From contig NC_045130.1 of NCBI RefSeq assembly GCF_007655135.1, forward strand, positions 3,038,001-3,102,000: a stretch of 64,000 nucleotides of DNA, read 5' to 3'. This DNA comes from Punica granatum (taxonomy: Eukaryota > Streptophyta > Magnoliopsida > Myrtales > Lythraceae). A program made the position numbers and the translations under genes. Below are positions 34,187 through 45,550 of this stretch, piece after piece (within the stretch, counting starts at the first letter, position 1; the number at the start of each line of letters is the position of its first letter). A model generated the notes under the pieces. It had not been told where the DNA came from. It saw only the letters and a list, made by a program, of their open reading frames with translations, and did no database searches.

Positions 34187-35000
34187 ATTTGTCTAATCGC
34201 AGAACATCATCGCGAAAAGAAAACTGTGTCTAAGCTGGAAAATGCCCTTTTGTTCTGTAGCGCAAGCGGACTCGCTCTCTCATAAAAAAAGAAAAAAGGG
34301 CAAAAAGAAATTCCAATATTTTCAAATTTTCACCATTTTATTTTGGTCTCGAGAAGCTTACGTTACAATGCGATACTAAAACATAATACACATCGGCCTC
34401 ATGCGCGTTCAGTTTTATACAATCACGGTAGCTGTAGTCCGAGCATTGCGCTACTACTTATAGGATCTAAATCACGGTTGCTTGATGCGTATGCTTTTAG
34501 GGAACTTATTTTCCAAATACGAATATGCAATCCATTCTCTATTTTAGGTCATCCTGGTTCCAAAGAACTCTATCAGTTGTAGTTTACTGCAATGCAAATA
34601 CTATTACCCTGCAATGGATCATAATATATAAAGTCCAATATTTCCTTCTTCTTCTTTTTTTTATATCTTTTTTGAATACACAGCATGTGTGGAACACCAC
34701 CACAAGTGGTGGTTTACTTTGGGCTCCTTTTTTTCTTTTGCTTTTTTTTGTCGTGCTGGGGAAAGAAGTCGCAACTCGTAACTGGCAAAAGGCTCACAGC
34801 TGCCACTCTCGTCCCTTTCTGGGCAGCTTCCCAAAACTCCCCTCATCCACTTTTTCCCCATTTTCAATTAATTATTACTAACTAATCCCTCACAAAAATT
34901 GAATAATAGTATCTTATTATTCCCAGGCAAACAAATATAAGACAACTGAAATTTATTTAAAATAAATGTTTAAAATCCCATCCGAGTCCGACCCAGTGAC

Positions 35001-35010
35001 GTATATAAAT
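35001..35010 (+). promoter_or_regulatory. TATA box of the EXORDIUM-like gene at 35145
   Basis: GTATATAAAT followed by a CT-rich stretch (CCCTTCTCCTCCCACTCC), about 140 bases upstream of the chosen ATG. Confidence 0.7.
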
Positions 35011-35144
35011 ACCCTTCTCCTCCCACTCCAACTCCTCACACACTCAAAACACACAATCTAAACCTCAAAAGCTACCTCAGCTTTTGCTTCTCCTTTCTCT
35101 CCGATTGTCTTGTCTTGTTTTTCTCTTCTCCCCGACCAGCAACA

Positions 35145-36116
35145 ATGTCTGCAAACGACCTTCTCAAGATCTTCTTCTTCTTCGCCTGCTCCCTCCAGCT
35201 CTCCATGGCTGCTAGGCAGCTGCTCGAATCGGTCCAAGACCAGACCCAGCTCTTGCAATACCACCACGGGCCCCTCCTCACCGGCAAAATATCCGTCAAC
35301 CTCATCTGGTACGGCAAGTTCAAGCCCTCCCAGAGGGCCATCATCTCCGACTTCGTCTCCTCCTTGTCATCCGCCGCCTCCACTCACAAGTCTCAGGCCC
35401 AGACGTCCGTCGCCGCTTGGTGGAACCAGATCGACAAGTACTACCGCCTCAGCGGCCACAAGAAGGGGTCGTCGCCGGCCGCCGCCCTCTCGCTCTCCCT
35501 CGGGACTCAGGTCCTGGACGAGACCTACTCCCTCGGTAAGTCCCTCACCGATAAGGACATCGCCAAGCTGGCCTCCAAGGGCCAGCAGAAGGACGCCATC
35601 AATGTCGTCCTGACCGCCTCCGAAGTTGCCGTCGACAAGTTCTGCATGAGCCGGTGCGGGTCCCACGGCGCGGCGACCGGGACTGCCCGGGTCAGGAGAG
35701 GCGGTTACTCCAAGTTCGCGTACGTGTGGGTCGGGGACTCAACCCAACAGTGCCCGGGGCAATGCGCGTGGCCCTTCCACCAGCCCATCTACGGCCCGCA
35801 GAGCCCGCCATTGGTTGCGCCGAACAACGACATGGGCCTCGACGGGATGGTCATCAACCTCGCTAGCCTTCTCGCCGGGACGGTCACCAACCCGTTCAAG
35901 ACCGGGTTCTTCCAGGGCCCGCGGGATGCTCCGCTCGAAGTGGCCTCCGCCTGCCCAGGGATCTACGCTAAGGGGGCGTACCCGGGGTATGCCGGGGACC
36001 TGCTGGTCGACGCCACCACCGGAGCGAGCTACAACGCCAACGGCGTCAATGGGCGGAAGTACCTGCTCCCGGCCCTCTACGACCCTTCTACGTCGAGCTG
36101 TTCCACTCTTGTGTGA
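35145..36116 (+). CDS. EXL: EXORDIUM/PHI-1-like secreted protein (intronless, 323 aa)
   Basis: Residues 1-22 are a signal peptide ([15 protein letters not shown] core), so the protein is expected in the cell wall or apoplast. Family landmarks are [10 protein letters not shown] (38-47), LIWYGKF (53-59), FCMSRCG (166-172), [18 protein letters not shown] (202-219), [21 protein letters not shown] (231-251), [10 protein letters not shown] (275-284) and [10 protein letters not shown] (302-311). The ATG at 35145 is preferred over an in-frame ATG at 35115: it has the better context (AACAATGTC) and puts the hydrophobic signal near the N-terminus. Codon use is strongly GC-rich at third positions, creating long antisense open frames that are not genes. 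It is close to the gene at 40994 in sequence and order, and the two are probably tandem duplicates. Confidence 0.94.
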   Translation: MSANDLLKIFFFFACSLQLSMAARQLLESVQDQTQLLQYHHGPLLTGKISVNLIWYGKFKPSQRAIISDFVSSLSSAASTHKSQAQTSVAAWWNQIDKYYRLSGHKKGSSPAAALSLSLGTQVLDETYSLGKSLTDKDIAKLASKGQQKDAINVVLTASEVAVDKFCMSRCGSHGAATGTARVRRGGYSKFAYVWVGDSTQQCPGQCAWPFHQPIYGPQSPPLVAPNNDMGLDGMVINLASLLAGTVTNPFKTGFFQGPRDAPLEVASACPGIYAKGAYPGYAGDLLVDATTGASYNANGVNGRKYLLPALYDPSTSSCSTLV

Positions 36117-36129
36117 TTGTCTTATCGCA

Positions 36130-37330
36130 CTACTCAGAAGGAGTAGATTAATGTTAGATGGATCGATCGTATAGGGAAATATGAATTCATTCATTGTTTA
36201 TTTAATTTTGTATTCTCATTAGTTAATATGATGGAGAAAATTATTAGATTCAATTTCAATCTCAAGCATATATATATATATATATATATATATAAGTAGT
36301 ATCTCACAAAAGTAAATGCGTAAATAATATTCAGGATTAATAACTATCTCAATGAAAATAAATTGATATATTTATAAGATTTAAATACAAATAAAAAGTG
36401 ACGTAATTCTAAATATATATACAACTAATTCACATATGCACCCAAAAAAATAAATGTCACATATACACCCAAAAAATAAATGTCTCAGTGGATTATAATG
36501 TATTGATACCTTTCTGTATATATATATATATAAAATAAGTTACGGTCAATAATTTAAATCGTTAAATATAATATTAAAAATATTAATTTACACCTCCCAA
36601 CGTTAATAAATTCGCTATAAAAGATAAGCCTACAAGTTATTTGCATTAAATGATCTGATAATAATATTTTTCCGTTAATGTCGATGCCAATTCAATGTAA
36701 ATTTTACCGTTAATATCGTATAATAAATGGAGTATAATAGTGAATGTATTGTAAGTCATAGATTAATTTAATAAAAAAATTAATTACTAACACACATTAT
36801 TATAAATAATAGTAGCAAATATGAAAATTTAAATACTTTAATTTGAATCATATTGTTATTCCGATAGTAAATAAATATTCATAATCTTAGGAAAATAAAG
36901 AAAATTTATAATTATATGAATTTAAATTTTATTAAATAGTGTTTTAAAGATATTGCAAATCTTTTAAAAGATCAATTAAGTAAATCTCTCATAGAAATAA
37001 TTGATTCATTTTAGCTAAAATTATTCAAATTCACGAAATTTAATATATGAGATTTGAGTAAGAATAATACAATAAATAGTGAATTTTATTTTTTAAAAAA
37101 TATAAATTGTCTTTGAAACTTTTTTTTTATAACTCATTAGAAATCTCGATTAAAAGAATATTATAGAGTACAACAAAAAGATCAAAATCTCAATAGGTTA
37201 TCCACGATAACAAAAGATAATAGAAAAGCAAGTGCAATGTAAAAAGTTATAATTATTGATTTTTAATCGGATTGAAATATGATAATTTTGGAAAAGTTAC
37301 ACCACTTTTTTACCTTTTGCTTCTCCAATA
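36130..37330. other. AT-rich intergenic DNA with (TA)n microsatellite
   Basis: A (TA)n tract lies at about 36268-36294 and a shorter one near 36520. An imperfect direct duplication of the segment ending CACCCAAAAAAATAAATGTC occurs at 36435-36485. There is no gene. Confidence 0.5.
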
Positions 37331-37339
37331 TATTTGTAA

Positions 37340-38347
37340 GAGTTAATAGTAGTTTGCCATTACTGTGTGAGTTTAGGTTTGCCACATGATCTTCAAAAAG
37401 TTGCAAAGTGCCTCCCGACCTTACCGGGAAATAAACAATATGCCTCCTATTTCAATTTCTAATCAGATTTCCCGCCAAAAAAGGGTACATGCCACTTACA
37501 TGCTGATTAGTGAAGGACAAATATATCAAACTCTAATTATAAGAATTTCTGAAACAAGAAGAAAAAATGGGACACGAAACTCCCCAATTCAAAATTGGAA
37601 ATTATTTTGCAATTCAAAATTGTCCACAAACTTTGCATTTTTTCCAGTGATGGTGGTGGTCTAGATAGCAAACCGGAGAGGTTTTTCCCTATTGTCCCTA
37701 TCAGAGGCTGGTGTTGGCAGCTCGACTACGACCGCTTCAGTTATTGTCGTCCTCCACTGACTTTAAAGGCATCAACAGACCTTAAAATTGTTAATCGATG
37801 CCGATAATGGTGGTAATGGCGGCAGAAGGGGTGGCAGTAGCATCGGTGGATGGACGAGGTTTTGCACACAAATAATTTCCTGAGAATTATATTTGATTTT
37901 AGTGACTAACTGGGATAACTGGAAACACTATCCTTTCATTTCGGGGTTATCGTCCAATCGAACATCGGAATGTCCAGTTGTCCTCTTGACTGCTTCGGCA
38001 TCAGATATGGTCGAACCCTCGAACGTGGATATGTTAAACATGATCTTGATGTTGTGCCATGATGTTTGGTGAGGATAGTCCTTCTGAGAAGAATTGGGGA
38101 GTTTCGTGTCCCCATTTTTTCTTCTTATTTCAAAAATTCTTATAATTAGAGTTTGACATATTTGTCCTTTACTAATTAGCATGTGAGTGGCATGTGGCCT
38201 CTTTTGGCCAGAAATCTGATCAGAAATTGAAATAGGAGGCACTTTGTTTATTTCCCGGTAAGGTCGGGAGGTACTTTGCAACTTTTTGAAGATCATGGGG
38301 TAAATCCAAACTTATTCCATTGTTCGGGGGGAAACTGCATTTAACTC
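37340..38347. mobile_element. Mutator-like element with ~250-bp inverted repeats and 9-bp target duplication
   Basis: The left arm 37340-37590 and right arm 38091-38347 are inverted copies; both contain ATGATCTTCAAAAAGTTGCA and CTCCCGACCTTACCGGGAAA. The outermost bases are GAGTTAA and TTAACTC. Flanking 9-mers TATTTGTAA (37331-37339) and TATTTATAA (38348-38356) differ at one base. Long inverted repeats with a 9-bp duplication are the Mutator (MULE) signature. The 500-bp centre (37591-38090) includes a moderately GC-rich stretch (37640-37860) with no transposase, so it is non-autonomous and a possible Pack-MULE. Open frames inside the arms mirror each other and are not genes. Confidence 0.88.
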
Positions 38348-39242
38348 TATTTATAATATATGAATGGATCGAAATTCCTAAAGATATTTGGATATAATTA
38401 ATATTATATATTATAGAAAAAAGAATTTTTTTTTCTTGAAATATTTAAAATTTAACAACAACTATTATGTTTAAATTATGTAAATAAAAATATAATTATT
38501 GTAAAAATTTCGTGCTATGCACAGGTAAAAAAAAAACCTAATTTTCTAATTTGATTGGAGACCCGCAAAAGCATAAGAAAATTACGTTGTCCAACCTAAT
38601 TGTGTGTTTAAGACTACTGAATTGTTAATTCTCGTGTATACGTGCATCGTACAAGAATTTTAATTCTCACATTTTCCCGACAAGGTTTGAGTAACTTAAA
38701 ACACACAAACGTTCGCAATATGTTATCGTTGTAGGGAAGTCAACTGCTTGGGATTAATCTAAATGTGAAGAAAGAATCTATATCTAACTAATTAACTACG
38801 AAGATATGGATCGACAACAAAATAAATTTTCATTGAGCGAATTTTAACTAGAATGAGGGGTTTAAAAACAAGCTAAAAGGTATCCCACGATCATGGCAAG
38901 TCAACGCCTGAAGGGAAAGTATTAACATTAGGCTAAGGATAATTTGTGGCTGATCACTACGATAGAAACAAAACATAGAAAGGTAGATTAGACGTGGTTG
39001 TATACACATGTCTATATTTCTCCTTTTTCTTTTTCTCAACGTGAGAGATATTCATGAATTTACTATAATAATAGCAAAAATTTAAGGAAAAAATTTTACT
39101 AGTAATGATGAAATTCAAGAATTTTAGTTTGGAACTTATCTTGTACTATTGCATTGAACCTCCTTCTTTTGTGCTTTGTTTTTGAATTAGGGATTTGTTT
39201 GTTATTGGGGCAAATCTTAGTAGAATTAATAATGCGAGACAT

Positions 39243-39450
39243 ATTATGGCACGTTAGTTTTTCAGGGTTAAAATCACAAAAATTTTAATTTTAACTTTAA
39301 CTTAACACACTATACAATAAAAATACACATTTTTCAAGTCTAAAATTTTAACTTTAACTTTAACTTTAACTCAACACACTACACAACATTTGTCCATTTT
39401 CACAATCAAAATCAAAATTACTTTAACTATGAAACCAAACGTACCGTAAT
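39243..39450. mobile_element. MITE-like element with GTTTGG-type inverted ends
   Basis: The left end is ATTATGGCACGTTAGTTTTT and the right end read inward is ATTACGGTACGTTTGGTTTC, an imperfect inverted pair. The interior is made of repeated TTTTAACTTTAACTTTAACT words. There is no coding capacity. Confidence 0.5.
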
Positions 39451-39840
39451 CATTGGGTGAGTACTTACATTTTCTGTATTTTCGAAACTACCATAGCCTC
39501 CATTGCGATCGGAAGAACTAACCAGACCAGCATCGAGGGAGTCAACAACTAACATCATGTAGTCGAAAGGATGTGACTCCAAGAAAGTCATATGCAAAGT
39601 AGCGTAACAGTAAAATTCGCGAAATTTTTTTACTTGAAAACGTTCAGATAAAATGGGAACTTTATTTATTATAATAGTTCTACGTGAAATTGCTATTTGG
39701 ATGTCTCGTGGATAAGGAATAGGATGTCGATCGAGTATTGATTTAGGCTCCCTTGTCACGTCATGGCACCAAACCAAACCAAACCAAACCGTAATGCAGC
39801 GTTCGTGAAATAATTTGGGCAAGCTGGAAAGAGTAGACAC
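39427..39840 (-). other. Unidentified open stretch (137 codons)
   Basis: The 3' end overlaps the MITE-like element, while the 5' two thirds (39480-39790) is of more balanced composition and reads as unrelated protein-like sequence (HPIPYPRDIQIAISRRT). I do not recognise a domain. There is no obvious promoter. It could be a fragment of a gene or of organellar DNA, or chance. It is not called as a gene. Confidence 0.2.
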
Positions 39841-40852
39841 GCTTTCTTCCTTGAGCCGAAACGTAACGCGGGACCCAATTAATCATTACGAAAGAAAATG
39901 ATGGGGGGAGGGAAGCACTCAATTTTGTCCTTTTCTTTCTCCCTCAGTCACTTTCCCTCCTTGCCCCTCTCTCTGCTATTAGCTGTCCAAACCCTGGAAT
40001 CCAAGTTTTCAATTAATAATATTCTGTTGATATAATGTCCAGCCAAGATACACCGGAACCCAAAATTTTTGAAATTTACTTTTGGCACCCCTAAATTTTT
40101 TTGTGGAATCAATTCACACCGATAGCTTGATGTTTGAGGCCATCTTGCGCGTTGAGATTTTCACTTGCTGTGTCCCCTCTTGGCTTGACTTTGCATCGTA
40201 CTAGTACAACTACCATTCAAATTCCAGGTCAGCAACTGCCAACTATGAGCATGCTATTCGGATGAATTATTTCGAAATATCCTTACGTTTCTTGCATTGC
40301 CGGAATCGCATGCAAATGCAATGGTCCAAGTGATGTTGCAGCCTTATCTATTTTCTTGGATGACACGATTGAGAATTCAACGTGGAATAAAACAAGAACA
40401 AAAAATTCAGGGTGTTAATCAGCAAGACACGCTTCTACATATAAAGCTATCCTAAAATTGAAATTGCAGGATATGAATATGTACCAAATGAGTAACAGTT
40501 AAAAAAATGAGATTAATATTATAAGATGTGAATCTGATTAATCGTTTTTATCAAATTTATTAATTAAAGTCACATACAGATTCGGTAGTGCGTATAACAG
40601 TTTTTTTGTGTAGCTTGCAAAGATATAGAAAGTTTTATCCAGATTGGAGTGTGAGCTGCAATTTCAATGGTTAGTTCGAGGTAACACTGAATGATGGCTC
40701 TAAAATTGAACCACTCGGGATGTGAATCAATGCCGCATAAGTTTGGGCAAAGAAATCAAACAATTGAAAATGCGGGGGCAAAATCGAATTTTACTCTCAA
40801 AATACAAAACCGCGTCCTGCTCACGTATGCCGGTTTCTCGCTGCTCTCCTGT

Positions 40853-40871
40853 CCCCCCCCCCCCCCCCCCC
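40853..40871 (+). repeat. Uninterrupted run of 19 C
   Basis: Nineteen consecutive C residues, ending 38 bases before the TATA box of the EXORDIUM-like gene at 40994. The complementary G19 could form a G-quadruplex. Confidence 0.9.
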
Positions 40872-40909
40872 TGAAGGAAGCTTCCTCGTCTCTCCCAATC
40901 CTTCGTTAC

Positions 40910-40917
40910 TATAAATA
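40910..40917 (+). promoter_or_regulatory. TATA box of the EXORDIUM-like gene at 40994
   Basis: TATAAATA about 84 bases upstream of the ATG, followed by a pyrimidine-rich leader. Confidence 0.75.
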
Positions 40918-40993
40918 CCTTCTCGCCTGCAATCTTCACTTGCACACAAAATCAAATCACATAGCTCAATAAACTCACAAAACCCATTCCTCA

Positions 40994-41947
40994 ATGGCTT
41001 CTCTCAAATCTTCCCTTGCTTTCCTCTTCTTGTGCGCTTCCCTCCTTCAGCTCAGCTCGGCCGCTCGGCGTCTTGCCCAGTCCGACCAAACCCAGCTCTT
41101 CCGCTACCACAACGGCCCCCTCCTTGTGGGCAATATTTCGATCAACTTAATTTGGTATGGCAAGTTCAGCCCCACCCAGCGTGCAATAGTCTCGGATTTC
41201 ATCGCCTCCTTGTCGTCCTCTAGGACCGCGACCGACAAACCATCAGTCGCTGCATGGAGGGACATGATCGATAAATATTACCGCGCAGCAGGATACATGA
41301 GGAAGGATTCGCGCCGTTCCCCGCTTGCCCTCTCATTGGGGACTCAGGTCCTGGAGGACAACTACTCGTTGGGTAAGTCATTGGATGATCGGCAGATCAG
41401 GGAGCTGGCCTCCAAGGGCGGGCAGAAAGACTCGATCAATGTCGTGCTGACATCGTCGGATGTCGCGGTACGCGGCTTCTGCAGCAGCAGATGTGGGACT
41501 CACGACTCTGCTGCGGGTGCGCCGGTTCAGGGTAAGGCCCACAAGTTCACTTACGTCTGGGTCGGCAACTCCGAGACCCAGTGCCCGGGGCAATGCGCGT
41601 GGCCGTTCCACCAGCCCATTTATGGCCCGCAGGGCCCACCTCTCATCGCACCCAACAATGATGTAGGCCTCGACGGGATGGTCATCAACCTGGCCAGCCT
41701 CTTGGCTGGGACGGTCACCAACCCGTTCAAGAATGGGTACTACCAGGGCCCGAGGGATGCCCCGCTCGAAGCTGCCTCAGCATGCCCTGGTGTCTATGCG
41801 AAAGGTGCTTATCCCGGGTATGCCGGGAACCTGCTCGTGGACACTACGACTAAGGCAAGCTACAATGCTCATGGAATTAACGGCAGGAAGTACCTGCTCC
41901 CTGCACTGTTCAATCCTTCTACGTCATCGTGCGCCACTCTGGTCTGA
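40994..41947 (+). CDS. EXL: EXORDIUM/PHI-1-like secreted protein (intronless, 317 aa)
   Basis: The signal peptide spans about residues 1-23 (LAFLFLCASLLQLSSA). Landmarks are RYHNGPLLVG (37-46), LIWYGKF (52-58), FCSSRCG (162-168), [18 protein letters not shown] (196-213), [21 protein letters not shown] (225-245), [10 protein letters not shown] (269-278) and [10 protein letters not shown] (296-305). It is most similar in the window to the gene at 35145, but with lower third-position GC. The start is supported by the TATA box at 40910 and context TCAATGGC. A 19-C run lies just upstream of the TATA box. It runs toward the gene at 43912, about 1.0 kb away end to end. A secreted wall/apoplast growth-related role is inferred from the family. 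Confidence 0.94.
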   Translation: MASLKSSLAFLFLCASLLQLSSAARRLAQSDQTQLFRYHNGPLLVGNISINLIWYGKFSPTQRAIVSDFIASLSSSRTATDKPSVAAWRDMIDKYYRAAGYMRKDSRRSPLALSLGTQVLEDNYSLGKSLDDRQIRELASKGGQKDSINVVLTSSDVAVRGFCSSRCGTHDSAAGAPVQGKAHKFTYVWVGNSETQCPGQCAWPFHQPIYGPQGPPLIAPNNDVGLDGMVINLASLLAGTVTNPFKNGYYQGPRDAPLEAASACPGVYAKGAYPGYAGNLLVDTTTKASYNAHGINGRKYLLPALFNPSTSSCATLV

Positions 41948-42958
41948 TGAGAGAACAATTACTTCGAGGGGGCATAACCGAGGTTATGTTGTGGTTACAA
42001 GCCAGACGACGTCTATAGGCCTAGTAGGTGATTAATTAATTACTAGGTGCATATATAAGTTTATACACAGGGAGAAGATGTATGTTGAAGAGATTCTTTT
42101 ATTTGTTCAAATTCATTTGCGTCCATGATTGATATTTAATAAAGGCATATTTCACCGATGCCTCGCTTACGCTTTCTCCTAACATAACACTATGGAGCCT
42201 GTTAATATACAAAGCCCATTTTTTAAGAGGCCCATTGTTGTTTGGCCCATAATGACGAGGCCCAAAGCAACCTAATCGGATTGCCAATCACGAGCGAAAG
42301 CAACCCAATCGGCTAATCGAACGAAAAAGTAATCGGACATGCTGAAGTCCTTAAAGTGGTTAACTACTATCAGATAATTACACAGATCAAAGAATACCCA
42401 AAGTGCTGTTATTATGTATATTGTACATAATCTTGATATAAAGTCTAACAAAAAACAGTATATGAGATTTAAGATTTTCAAATGCATGTGAAACTGATAT
42501 CCTACCAATCAAGGTAGGAACTTCGAAAGGGCGCAGATTATACATGTACCGAATGCTCTCATTGCCAAGAGTACTTGAGAGGCAAAGACGTGAAATGGAA
42601 GAACAAGATATCACTTCGTTGGATCGTAAATGAAAATTTGAGTTCACTATTAGTTTTTAGTTAGAGTTTTATTGGATGACCAATTACACATTATATGTTA
42701 CAAACGAAATTACTGTTTTCACTACATATAACTAATTAGATTAATTGTGTATACAACATTAGAACATATTTATATATTGCCTCTTGCAAATAATCTCACG
42801 GACAAACTTTCTCGGAAGGAAAAGGGCAAAACAGTTAAAAAAAAAAAAACTAAAAGGTCACACTTTACACGTCACTCGCAAAAATTATACATATGATTCA
42901 ACCGAAAAAAAAAAATTATACATATGAGACGATTGCGACCACCTGAAGCTTTCATACT
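41948..42958. other. Convergent intergenic region with GCCCA motif cluster
   Basis: This lies between the 3' ends of two EXORDIUM-like genes. At 42210-42265 there are four GCCCA words (AAGCCCA, GGCCCAT, TGGCCCAT, AGGCCCA), the kind found in site II/UP1 promoter elements, but no gene starts nearby. The rest is AT-rich. Confidence 0.45.
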
Positions 42959-43912
42959 TCACACGAGCGGGCTGCAAGTGGATGTCGCCGGGTCCCACAT
43001 CGCCGGGAGCAGGAACTTCCTTCCGTTCACCCCGACGGCGTTGTAACTCGCCCCCGTCGTCTTCGCCTCTAGGACGGCGCCAGGGTACCCCGGGTACGCC
43101 CCCTTGCCGAAGATCCCCGTGCACGCGCTGACCGCCTCGAGCGAGGCGTCAGCCGGGCCCTGGAAGTAGCCGTTGCTGAACGGGTTCGTGACGGCCCCCG
43201 CGAGGACCGTCGCCAGGTTGATCACCATCCCGTCGACTCCCACGTCGCCGTTCGGCGCCACCAGGGGTGGCGTCTGGGGGCCGTAGATGGGCTGGTGGAA
43301 GGGCCACGCACAATGGCCGGGGCACTGGCTCATAGGGTTCCCGACCCACGCGTACGCGGAACGCTTCCCCGTCGACCCGTGCGTCCCACACCGGCTCATG
43401 CAGAAGCCCTCCACGGCCACGTCAGCGGACGTCAGGACCAGGTTGATCGCATGCCCATTACGTATACTCTTCCTGCCGCCTCCGGACTTCAGGGCGAGGG
43501 CGCGGAGCTGCGGCGACTTGATCAATTTCCCGAGCGAGTAGCGGTTGTCGAGGACTTGGTTGCCGACGGAGAGGACGCAGGGACCACCCTTGTATCGCTC
43601 GGTAGTGCGCCACCACGAGGCGACAGTGGGAGCCCGCGACCTTGGGGACGAGGGGGTGCTGAGGGAGTGGAGGAAGTCGAGGATGACGGAGCGCTGGGCG
43701 GGGGAGAAGGAGCCGTACCAGAGGATGTTGAGGGTGAGGTTGCCCTTGAGGAGGGGGCCATTGTGGTACTTGAGGATGAGGGGCTGCTGCTGGACTAGGG
43801 CAGTGAGCTTCCTTGGCTCGGCGGAGGAGAGGTTCGGAGCAGAGATGAGGAGGAGAAGCGAGGTGAGGAGTAGAAGGTGGAAGGAAGCATTGGTGGGAGA
43901 AGAAGCCGCCAT
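42959..43912 (-). CDS. EXL: EXORDIUM/PHI-1-like secreted protein (intronless, 317 aa)
   Basis: The signal peptide covers about residues 1-31 ([21 protein letters not shown]). Landmarks are [10 protein letters not shown] (48-57), ILWYGSF (63-69), FCMSRCG (170-176), [18 protein letters not shown] (196-213, His in place of the usual Gln), [21 protein letters not shown] (225-245), [10 protein letters not shown] (269-278) and [10 protein letters not shown] (296-305). The open frame extends 58 codons further upstream, but a TATA box lies at 43980-43987, inside that extension, so the ATG at 43912 is the true start. Third-position GC is very high. The distinct N-terminal half suggests it is a different paralogue from the genes at 35145 and 40994. 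A cell-wall or apoplast role is inferred from the family. Confidence 0.93.
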   Translation of the reverse strand: MAASSPTNASFHLLLLTSLLLLISAPNLSSAEPRKLTALVQQQPLILKYHNGPLLKGNLTLNILWYGSFSPAQRSVILDFLHSLSTPSSPRSRAPTVASWWRTTERYKGGPCVLSVGNQVLDNRYSLGKLIKSPQLRALALKSGGGRKSIRNGHAINLVLTSADVAVEGFCMSRCGTHGSTGKRSAYAWVGNPMSQCPGHCAWPFHQPIYGPQTPPLVAPNGDVGVDGMVINLATVLAGAVTNPFSNGYFQGPADASLEAVSACTGIFGKGAYPGYPGAVLEAKTTGASYNAVGVNGRKFLLPAMWDPATSTCSPLV

Positions 43913-43979
43913 TGAAGGCGATCGATGATGATGATCAAATGAGTATAGTATGGGAAAGAGAGTGATGCCATGGGTGGAG

Positions 43980-43987
43980 TATTTATA
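43980..43987 (-). promoter_or_regulatory. TATA box of the EXORDIUM-like gene at 42959-43912
   Basis: TATAAATA on the minus strand, about 68 bases upstream of the ATG at 43912. It rules out the longer upstream-extended reading frame. Confidence 0.75.
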
Positions 43988-45154
43988 TGTGGGGATTGGA
44001 GGGGAGATGATGCCATGGCCATGGGTTTGGATGATAACAGCTGGCAAAGAAGGAAAAAGAAAGAAAGAAAGGGCATTAGCGTGCATGGGATGATTATCTT
44101 GACGGGGTTTTTGGTCCGGTCAAAAGGGATGGACATGCACTAAAGAAGATATGGTCCCAGAACTAGAAGGCACCAGCTTTGGCCGGTCTAAAAGGCATTT
44201 TGATTTCAATATGGACTAAATTATATCAGTTCGTTCAGATCGGCTGAATCATCATTTTACATAGGTTTCTATTTAAACGACATAATAGTAAAAATCATAA
44301 GTCCGTGCATATGGCAGGATATATTTATGCTATCGCGCGCGGAAGAGGCTTGATCTGGGGAAGGTGGGGTTGAGTCTGTGTTCTGGTCCCGTTGGTATGG
44401 TAGATAGAGATAACTATGACCCTTCTTTCTAGTGTCTTCCAGTTACCAATTAGATTATTTAAAATCACATTAACACTGAAGAATGATCAAAGTGGCATTA
44501 ATTAAAGTTTGATTAACTTAAAGAGATTACTGGTTCTCTTTTTCTTTTTTTCTCTTTTTTTTTTGTATTTGAATTACTTATTATGCCTCCTCTCTCGAAC
44601 GCTCTTTCGGTCATAGGTGCCCGCTGTATTATAGGCAGCAGGCAGGCAGCTTCTCTTCATGCTTCGACGCTTCGTCCATAGGCTGACTTCAATTTTATTA
44701 TTATTATTATTTTTTTTTTTCTGATTTGACTTTACTTCCCCACCCAAATAGGACGGCTCGTAGTCTCCAAGTCAACCTCGATGAATTTACTATAATGCCA
44801 TAATTGCCATTCCACGTTGGAGTCAATAAAGCTACCCTTTCTGTGCGGACGAGACTATATTCACGTACGTATTATTTGATATAACAAGATGAAAAATGAG
44901 TTAAATGATCACAATTTGATCGATAATTGGTGGTTAGAACTTTAATTTGGACTTGTTTTAGGTTTTTTATTTTTTTTAGTTTTAGTTCAGTTTTCTGGGG
45001 TTGAATAACATTCGACTTTTTTTAATAGAATTAGCAGTCAAACTCATATGATTATTTTTTTTCTTTTGCTACAGAGAAGATATATGGCCCTAGCACAAGG
45101 AATGAAAATGAAAGCTAAATATGTAGTTTCACGACCAGAATTGAACGTGAAACC

Positions 45155-45310
45155 TTTTGATAACTTGGTAAGGACGCTTATTTCCCTTATGTACGATCTC
45201 GAGTTCGATCTTGTAAATGGAGAACGTCCACACTGGGAGAGTATTATCCATTAGTGAGTCAACCGACTCGAATTAGATTAGTCATAATCGATGGTCTCAT
45301 AAATACTAGA
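45155..45310 (+). mobile_element. SINE-like fragment
   Basis: A GAGTTCGATCTTG B-box-like stretch at 45201-45213 is followed by GAATTAGATTAGTCATAATCG, which resembles the 3' part of the better copy at 47268-47460 (TTAGATTAGTCGGAACC). Confidence 0.4.
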
Positions 45311-45434
45311 ATGCACATCAGAAAACAGAAAAAAAGCAAAAAAAAAAAAGGGGTAAATCCTGTCATCTTCTTTCCGAGTGCAGCCGAAAGCTTTATTTTT
45401 TTTTTCGATTACAAAGGAAGCTGGATCTAATACA

Positions 45435-45550
45435 TTGAAATAGAAATCCTAAATATCTAATAAAGGGGCATGAGTAGTTCCACTAAGTATCGAACCTGAA
45501 ACCTATTGATCACCAGGTGAAAGGACCACTGCGTTATATCCTCTCTTGAT
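45435..45550 (-). mobile_element. SINE-like fragment, minus strand
   Basis: On the minus strand CAGTGGTCCTTTCACCTGG (A-box-like, 45531-45513) is followed by CAGGTTCGATACTTAGTGG (B-box-like, 45498-45480). Confidence 0.45.

Larger units (their letters stand above)
38357..40680. other. Intergenic, with a MITE-like element
   Basis: Besides the MITE-like element at 39243-39450 and an unexplained open stretch at 39427-39840, this is AT-rich non-coding DNA. No RNA gene was seen. Confidence 0.45.

Noticed and set aside
35367..36194. Long antisense and alternate-frame open stretches over the EXORDIUM-like gene at 35145
   Set aside because: Produced by extreme third-position GC of the real gene; translations are Arg/Pro/Gly-rich and unlike any family.
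37386..37664. Apparent gene pair at 37386-37664 (+) and 37928-38296 (-) with similar products
   Set aside because: The similarity reflects the inverted arms of a Mutator-like element, not a conserved protein.
43295..43798. Long plus-strand open frames opposite the EXORDIUM-like gene at 42959-43912
   Set aside because: Shadow of GC-rich codons of the minus-strand gene.
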